Assembly (NCBI RefSeq): GCF_013085255.1
Contig: NZ_JABFCX010000002.1
Location: 1,478,501-1,542,500 of the forward strand
Direction: 5' to 3'
DNA: 64,000 nt
Origin: Parvularcula mediterranea
GTDB taxonomy: Bacteria > Pseudomonadota > Alphaproteobacteria > Caulobacterales > Parvularculaceae
The notes under the pieces are model-generated. The model made no database searches. It worked only from the letters and a program-made list of their open reading frames with translations, and was not told the origin of the DNA. This document shows, piece by piece, positions 58,874 to 64,000 of this stretch. The stretch's first letter is position 1. The number at the start of each line of letters is the position of its first letter. The position numbers were made by a program, and so were the translations under genes.

Positions 58874-60838
58874 ATGCCGCGCGCCATGAGCCGTTTCCTG
58901 ACAGCCACCTCGGCTATCGCCCTCCTCGCAGGGGGCGAAGCCCTCGCGTTCCAGCGCGGTGCACCCGCCGCCGATGGCGAGGTGCGCCGGATTGCAGGGA
59001 ACAGCTGGTCCATCACGGCTTCGGTTAACCATTCCGATAACTTCTCGCGTCTCCCCGAGGGAAACTACGAGCGCCGCTTCATCCTCGATGATGAGTTCCT
59101 CGCGGCGCTGCCGATCATCGAAGAGTTCGAGCCGGGCCGCTTCCGCATCGTGCCGGAAATCATCAGCGACACGATCGAAGTCGACAACATTCCCAAGACC
59201 TCCGCTTCGCTGACCTTCAGCGGAACGTCGGTCTACTCCCGTCCGGGCCTCGAGGGCATCCTCCGCGGCCAGGTGCGTGTGGGCCATTTCTTCGATGGCG
59301 ACGGCTTCAACGAAGAGATCGCGGACGAGCTGAACAACGGGTTCCCGCAGGAGCTCCTCGACGAGTTTCCCGACAGCGAGATCACGCCAACGGTCGCGAT
59401 CCCGAACTTCTTCGAGCAGACCTTCATCGACCCGAATATCTCGGGGCTCGGGACGGTCGAGCTCGCGGGGCGTCGCCTGTTCCTCGAGGCTGGCGGCTTC
59501 GTCACCGAACAGTCCCGCGGCGGTGGAGGCGGTGCGCTTCTCCAGCAGGCCCCCGGCGCGAACATCAACGAGCTGATCGTCGGCGGCTTCTTCGTAACCC
59601 CGGTCAGCCAGTGGCGCCTCGCAGGCGACCAGATGGTCGAGCTGCGGGCCAGCCATTCCGCGGTCTATGCCCTCGATGAGCCCGATGAAGAACTCTTCGT
59701 CGGCAGACAGATCGAATTTGGATCGAGCTTCAACAATGAGGCCGGCGTCCTTTACACCACCGGTGGGCTCTTCTCGAACCTGACCGCTGAGCTTGAAGCT
59801 TCGGGACGCTACTTCGAGGAAGAGGAAACCGAGACGAACCCGGAGCAGACCTTCGAGCAGCTCTCTGGCGCGCTCAATATGAGCTACGCCCTAACGACGA
59901 CCTTCGCCCTGACGGGATCCGTCGGCTACGATGATGCCGAGCTCGAAACGGGACCGCTGCCTGAGATCTTCCTGCCGGAGGTGGATGATCCGGACGATCC
60001 GTTCGTCAACGACCCGCGCGTTCAGGACCTGTCAGCCGTCTTCTACAATGTCGGCTTCGACTACAAACCTCGCCCTGACATCCGCATCGCGGCTGGGGTT
60101 GGTGAGCGCTACAATCAGTTCACCGTTCGCTCCAACGTCAGCTTTCCGATTACCCCGAGGATGCGCTTCGATGCGTCGGCGCAACGGAGGGTGACCTCAG
60201 GTTTCCAGGAAGCTCAGGAAGGCGCCCGTTTCGGAAACGCTCAGGGCCTCCAGTTCGTCCAGCAGCTTCGAAGCCAGAACCGCTCGCTGTCGAGCAGGGA
60301 CATTGAGCGGATCTCGAGCCTGAACGCCGGTGGTAACCAACTCGGTGGTCTGGCAAACTTCAACATCCAGACGGTGCAGAGCTACCGCGCCCGGCTGCAG
60401 GGGACCTATGGTCGGACCACGTGGGCACTCTCGGCAGATTTGCTGCAGAACGACCCGGAGTTCGAAGAGGATGATGGGCGCCTGGGGCTTGTCAGGCAGG
60501 GGGATCAGTACCGCGCCGACGCCTTTATCGAGCGCCGGGTGAACCGGCGGCTGACGGTTTCCGCAAGGTCGCAGGCTCTGGCAACAGAAGTGATCCCGCC
60601 CGAAAACCCAGCAGCGGAGCCTGTCATATTCGGCCGTCTCCGTGACGACTTTGTCGAACATCTCCATTCGGTTTCCGCGAACTATCAGTTCGGTCGCAAC
60701 TGGTCGATCAATGCCCGTTACTCCCACCTGCGCCGCGACATTCGCGGGGCGGAGCCTGATCCGATAAGCTTCTTCGATGGCGTGCTTTTTGAATATCAGG
60801 AGAACCAGTACCGCATCGGGATGCGGCGACAGTTCTAG
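58874..60838 (+). CDS. Outer-membrane beta-barrel protein of the polysaccharide module
   Basis: About 654 residues with a signal peptide (MSRFLTATSAIALLAGGEAL, cleavage after ALAF) and a long succession of amphipathic beta strands. The C terminus YRIGMRRQF has the terminal Phe typical of BAM substrates. The pattern resembles the beta-barrel proteins found beside Wza-like genes in exosortase-type and related exopolysaccharide clusters. In-frame starts at 58856 (GTG), 58874 and 58886 are possible. No catalytic motif is seen. Role in polymer export is inferred from position. Confidence 0.75.
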   Translation: MPRAMSRFLTATSAIALLAGGEALAFQRGAPAADGEVRRIAGNSWSITASVNHSDNFSRLPEGNYERRFILDDEFLAALPIIEEFEPGRFRIVPEIISDTIEVDNIPKTSASLTFSGTSVYSRPGLEGILRGQVRVGHFFDGDGFNEEIADELNNGFPQELLDEFPDSEITPTVAIPNFFEQTFIDPNISGLGTVELAGRRLFLEAGGFVTEQSRGGGGGALLQQAPGANINELIVGGFFVTPVSQWRLAGDQMVELRASHSAVYALDEPDEELFVGRQIEFGSSFNNEAGVLYTTGGLFSNLTAELEASGRYFEEEETETNPEQTFEQLSGALNMSYALTTTFALTGSVGYDDAELETGPLPEIFLPEVDDPDDPFVNDPRVQDLSAVFYNVGFDYKPRPDIRIAAGVGERYNQFTVRSNVSFPITPRMRFDASAQRRVTSGFQEAQEGARFGNAQGLQFVQQLRSQNRSLSSRDIERISSLNAGGNQLGGLANFNIQTVQSYRARLQGTYGRTTWALSADLLQNDPEFEEDDGRLGLVRQGDQYRADAFIERRVNRRLTVSARSQALATEVIPPENPAAEPVIFGRLRDDFVEHLHSVSANYQFGRNWSINARYSHLRRDIRGAEPDPISFFDGVLFEYQENQYRIGMRRQF

Positions 60839-60849
60839 CAGGAGGTGAC

Positions 60850-61950
60850 ATGGTCGAGGCGCAAGGAGGAAACCCCCCGGCGCCTTTTGCCAGGGCACGT
60901 CAGAACGGCTTCCTCTTTCAGTCAGGCGCCCTTTCGCGCACCTTCGAGAGTTTCGCCGAGACGCTCATGCGTTGCGAAGAACCCTCGGTGATCGCTGGCC
61001 GTCCCGGGATCGGAAAACGCACCATCCTCGAAGCGTTCGCCAGCCTCCGCGCCCGCGAAGGCGATACCCCTGTCATGCTTGCGGCGCGGGCACTCCGTCC
61101 GGGCCTCGTCGCTGAGCAGGTCCTCGCGGCCTTCGGCCAGCAGCCTGCAGAGGGCTCATCCGCGCTTCTCGGTCTCGCCGACTATCTCGCTGACGCACGT
61201 GAGGCACGAGAGACGCTCTTCGCCGTCGTGCCGAACCTTCAGACCGCCCAGCCCGAATGCCGCGAAGAGCTCGCTGAGCTCTGCAGGCCAATGGACGAGG
61301 GAGGCGCAGGCCTCTGCGCACTGATCAGCACGTCAGACCCTACACTGGCGCGTGCCTTCGGCGTTCCGGCGCTGATTATCGGAGCTATGCAGCCCGGCGA
61401 GATGCGCCGCTTTATCGAGAGCGTCTTGGCAGCCTCGGGCCTCGCCATCCGGGTCTCGGACGATGCCATCGACGCATTCTCGATCGCGAGTGACAGCCTG
61501 ATTGGCAAGGCAGGCAGCCTCCTTGACGACGCCATCGCGCGGCTCGTGCGGGAGGAAGGCAGCACCCTCGAAGCCCGCCACGTCATGCCCGATGCGTCGG
61601 GAGCAGACGTTCCATCCGCCAGCGATATCGAGCGCGCGCTCCTCGACCTTGGCTCCGAAGCCGCCGGGGCACCCAGCAGGTCCTTCCCACGTTTCGGCGA
61701 AGGCCAGCCAAGGCTTCCGGAGCAGGGTCCCGCCAACGACATCCCGCCCGCGGTCGACCCCCGCGTCTTCTCGGCGCTCGAAGACATCCGAGGCGACATC
61801 GCTCATATTCAGGGGCGTCTGGAGCTTGCGAAGACCCGGCTTTCCTCGCTTTACGACCGCCATGCAGACAGGCGGCAGCGCATAGGCGACTCGTCCGAAA
61901 CGCTCGTCTCCGACATGCGAAATCTCAGCGGCGACAGCATCAGGCGCTAG
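60850..61950 (+). CDS. ExeA-like AAA ATPase of the polysaccharide module
   Basis: 366 residues. The N-terminal AAA domain has Walker A IAGRPGIGKRTI at about 49-60 and, in place of a canonical Walker B, ETLFAVVPNLQTA. CALISTSDPTLAR is sensor-like, and the region up to residue 230 resembles ExeA/GspA-type ATPases. The C-terminal 100 residues are Pro-rich and end in a helical segment (EDIRGDIAHIQGRLELAKTR). The related ATPase in exosortase exopolysaccharide clusters occupies the same position. It starts 12 bp after the beta-barrel gene, with AGGAGG before the ATG. Confidence 0.7.
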   Translation: MVEAQGGNPPAPFARARQNGFLFQSGALSRTFESFAETLMRCEEPSVIAGRPGIGKRTILEAFASLRAREGDTPVMLAARALRPGLVAEQVLAAFGQQPAEGSSALLGLADYLADAREARETLFAVVPNLQTAQPECREELAELCRPMDEGGAGLCALISTSDPTLARAFGVPALIIGAMQPGEMRRFIESVLAASGLAIRVSDDAIDAFSIASDSLIGKAGSLLDDAIARLVREEGSTLEARHVMPDASGADVPSASDIERALLDLGSEAAGAPSRSFPRFGEGQPRLPEQGPANDIPPAVDPRVFSALEDIRGDIAHIQGRLELAKTRLSSLYDRHADRRQRIGDSSETLVSDMRNLSGDSIRR

Positions 61951-62005
61951 AGCGCGCGGTCTCAATAGGTTAATGCTCCCCGGTCTTTCCGTGGGGGTCA
62001 CGCCG

Positions 62006-62434
62006 ATGATCAGGGTCTTTCTGCCGCTCGTTCTTGCGCTCGTCGCCTATGCAGGCCCTTGGACGGGAGCGGGCGAAGGCCAGGTCTACGGCTATGATCT
62101 CGCCGAGACGACGAAGGACTGCTTCCTCGATCTCAACCCGAGCTTCACCGGCGAGTGCGCGCCGACGGGTAGCCTCAGGGACCGTCTCGTCACCTACACC
62201 GTGATCGGAGGAGCCATCGCCGCCGTCCTCTCGGTCTTTGGCCTCCTGCCTCTCATCGGCAGGCTCACGAGCCTCGTCGTGCTGATCGTCGGGGCTGCTG
62301 GCGCGGTCGCAGCGGTCCTGACCCTGCTTGAAAGCAGCGCCCAGCTCATGGGCTGGGGCGCATGGGGGAGCCTTGCGGCAGGGGTCGCCTGCATTGCTGG
62401 TGGGCTCGACGGCCTCCGCGGAGGCAGGGACTAG
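62006..62434 (+). CDS. Hypothetical membrane protein
   Basis: 142 residues. An N-terminal hydrophobic segment ([20 protein letters not shown]) is followed by a short loop with two Cys ([18 protein letters not shown]) and then three membrane helices. The two cysteines may form a disulfide in the periplasm. It follows the ATPase gene on the same strand. An in-frame ATG at 61973 is an alternative start. No family is recognised. Confidence 0.55.
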   Translation: MIRVFLPLVLALVAYAGPWTGAGEGQVYGYDLAETTKDCFLDLNPSFTGECAPTGSLRDRLVTYTVIGGAIAAVLSVFGLLPLIGRLTSLVVLIVGAAGAVAAVLTLLESSAQLMGWGAWGSLAAGVACIAGGLDGLRGGRD

Positions 62435-63303
62435 CGCGAGCGCCAGGTCGCCACAGGCGGCAGGCTCGACAGGATCGACTTCACATTGCCTCCGGTCTTG
62501 AGCCCAAAGGTCGTGCCGCGATCGTAGAGCAGGTTGAACTCCGCATACCGGCCGCGCTGAAACATCTGCTCCTCGCGCTCATCATCCGTCCACGGCTGGT
62601 CCATCCGCTTGGCGACAAGGGCAGGGTAGGCGGCGAGGAACTGCTCGCCCGTCGCCTTGGTGAAGGCGAAGTCCGCCTCCCAGTCACCCGTGTTCAGCCG
62701 GTCGTAGAAGATGCCGCCGATGCCCCGGGGCTCGTCCCGGTGGGGCAGCCAGAAGTAGGTGTCGCACCACTCCTTGAACCGTGGATAGTCGCCTGACGCG
62801 CTGGCCGCGCAGGCTTTCTCCATGGCCTCATGGAAAAAGACCGAATCGTCGTGCTCTTGCGTTCGATAGGCTGACAGCATCGGGTTGAGGTCTCCGCCGC
62901 CGCCGAACCACTGCTTCGACGTGACCACCATCCGGGTGTTCATGTGCGCGGCAGGGGCATGGGGGTTGCGGGTGTGGGCAATCAAGCTGACCCCGCAGGC
63001 CCAGAAGCGCGGGTCCTCTTCAGCACCGGGGATCTGCGCCCGGAACTCCTCGGAAAACTCTCCGTGCACTTCGGAGAAATGGATGCCAGCCTTCTCGAAG
63101 ACCCGGCCTTCGATGAGGCCCATGCGGCCGCCGCCTTGCTCAGGACCGCGCTCCCATTCCTCGAGCTCGAATCGCCCGGGCTCCATCCCGTCATAGAGAT
63201 CGCCGCCATCGTCCTCGAGCTTCTCGAAGGCTGCGATGAGCTGCTCCTGAAGAGAGCGGAACCACTGGCTGGCGCGAGATTTCTGAAGGTCGAGGTCTGT
63301 CAT
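62431..63303 (-). CDS. hemF: Oxygen-dependent coproporphyrinogen III oxidase
   Basis: A 290-residue enzyme of heme synthesis that decarboxylates two propionates of coproporphyrinogen III using O2. Motifs: [14 protein letters not shown]-like start of the core (here [16 protein letters not shown]), [40 protein letters not shown] and [23 protein letters not shown] 63303 is chosen as the conserved start. The last four bases overlap the convergent hypothetical gene. Confidence 0.95.
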   Translation of the reverse strand: MTDLDLQKSRASQWFRSLQEQLIAAFEKLEDDGGDLYDGMEPGRFELEEWERGPEQGGGRMGLIEGRVFEKAGIHFSEVHGEFSEEFRAQIPGAEEDPRFWACGVSLIAHTRNPHAPAAHMNTRMVVTSKQWFGGGGDLNPMLSAYRTQEHDDSVFFHEAMEKACAASASGDYPRFKEWCDTYFWLPHRDEPRGIGGIFYDRLNTGDWEADFAFTKATGEQFLAAYPALVAKRMDQPWTDDEREEQMFQRGRYAEFNLLYDRGTTFGLKTGGNVKSILSSLPPVATWRSR

Positions 63304-63680
63304 GGCGGGACGGGTAGGGGAGACCCTGAAGCACCACAACTCAGGAATGTCTCGTATGCAGCCGAGGCCGCAGACCACCTTTGACGCAGGCGCCGCGCCT
63401 CCAAATGAACAGCTGAGCTCTTACCTGAAGCATGCTCGTCAGGGACTGCGGGTTTTATGGGGTTCAGCGAGGCCGAGGCGCACAGGCGAGACGCCGGATC
63501 ATTTTGCCTTCTGGCCCTAAGTTCACCGCAATATCTGGCAGATATGTCATCCCGGAGCGCGGGTCGCGCGACCACCCGGCACATTTACAAAAGGGCGGCA
63601 ATCCCGCACCTGCACACTAGACCTCGCGGGCGCTTCGTGGCACCTGCGGCAGGAAAATTTAGAAGGTATTGTAGGCAACG
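63304..63680. other. Intergenic region between hemF and petA
   Basis: 377 bp between divergent genes. Only short frames of low quality are present. Promoters for hemF and for the cytochrome bc1 operon should lie here, but I could not pick out a convincing -35/-10 pair or regulator box. Confidence 0.5.
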
Positions 63681-64000
63681 ATGAGTTCCACGACCGAAGA
63701 CCAGGGCGAACTGATCAACCAGCACCGGCCGAAAGGCGACTGGGTCCAGCCCGACTCGAACGAACCCACCAAGCGTGAGTTCATTCACCTGCTCGCAGCA
63801 GGCACCGCGGCGGCGGCAGGCGCAGGGATCGTGATCCCGCTCGTCAGCCAGCTCGCACCCGATGCCGCCGTCCGCGCGCTCGCCCAAAAAGAGGTCAGCG
63901 TGGCTGGCGTCGAGCCGGGTCAGGCCGTGAAGACGATCTGGCAGGGCAAGCCTGTGTTCATCCGCCGCCTGACGGAAGACGAGCAGGCCACCGACGACGG
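63681..64000 (+). CDS. petA: Ubiquinol-cytochrome c reductase iron-sulfur subunit (Rieske), 3' end outside window
   Basis: The first 106 codons of the Rieske subunit of the cytochrome bc1 complex. The N terminus MSSTTEDQGELINQHRP is followed by a Tat-like anchor (TKREFIHLLAAGTAAAAGAG), then PLVSQLAPDAAVRALA and VSVAGVEPGQAVKTIWQGKP, which are typical of alphaproteobacterial Rieske proteins. VFIRRLTEDE continues to the window end. The cluster-binding cysteines and histidines are beyond the window. Confidence 0.92.
   Translation, partial: MSSTTEDQGELINQHRPKGDWVQPDSNEPTKREFIHLLAAGTAAAAGAGIVIPLVSQLAPDAAVRALAQKEVSVAGVEPGQAVKTIWQGKPVFIRRLTEDEQATDD

Noticed and set aside
63300-63584. Minus-strand 94-codon frame upstream of hemF
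   Set aside because: Composition is low in information, it has no RBS, and it lies in the likely promoter region of two divergent genes.

Overview
The window reads as chromosomal DNA of a GC-rich marine-type alphaproteobacterium. The evidence is an F1-ATPase inhibitor of the DUF1476 family, an alpha-type DksA, an HWE histidine kinase, Caulobacter-type TonB receptors, and an intergenic palindromic repeat of the kind common in this class. A Parvularcula- or Hyphomonas-like host is my best guess, but the sequence alone does not settle it.

Region 1 (1-5450) is a glycerol block: a GlpR-type repressor, glpD and a large TonB-dependent receptor. GlpR-like operators lie in front of both glpD and the receptor, so the receptor probably belongs to the glycerol regulon. 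Region 2 (5580-19445) is a 13.8-kb genomic island inserted in the 3' end of tRNA-Asp. It is bounded by 20-bp att repeats, with repeated arm-type sites inside both ends. It carries an integrase with an amber codon near its N terminus, a hipBA toxin-antitoxin pair, a decayed conjugation segment (small DNA-binding protein, truncated TraD, TraC-like protein, frameshifted SSB) and an intact beta-fructoside locus (TonB receptor, LacI repressor, GH68-like fructosidase, MFS permease, ROK fructokinase).

Region 3 (19543-25549) has a tightly coupled operon, AraC regulator - GH13 amylase lipoprotein - sulfatase lipoprotein - formylglycine-generating enzyme, with a divergent PhyH dioxygenase. Region 4 (25631-30100) is a sensory block: a CheB-CheR-PAS-HWE kinase, its response regulator and a divergent short LOV photoreceptor. 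Region 5 (30182-39602) is sugar and aldonate catabolism: gluconolactonase, GntP permease, GPH symporter, LacI regulator, carboxylesterase, ferredoxin reductase and periplasmic trehalase.

Region 6 (39688-48781) is cell-envelope synthesis: MurD2 and MurL (the L-glutamate ligase/epimerase route to D-Glu in peptidoglycan), gph, glmU, glmS, lpxC and bamD. Region 7 (48854-57557) is mostly housekeeping: purS, purC, purB, an ATPase inhibitor, an SDR, an exonuclease, glyoxalase I, and a T4-type lysozyme with a C-terminal membrane anchor. Region 8 (57762-64000) holds dksA, a polysaccharide-export module, hemF and the start of the Rieske gene petA.
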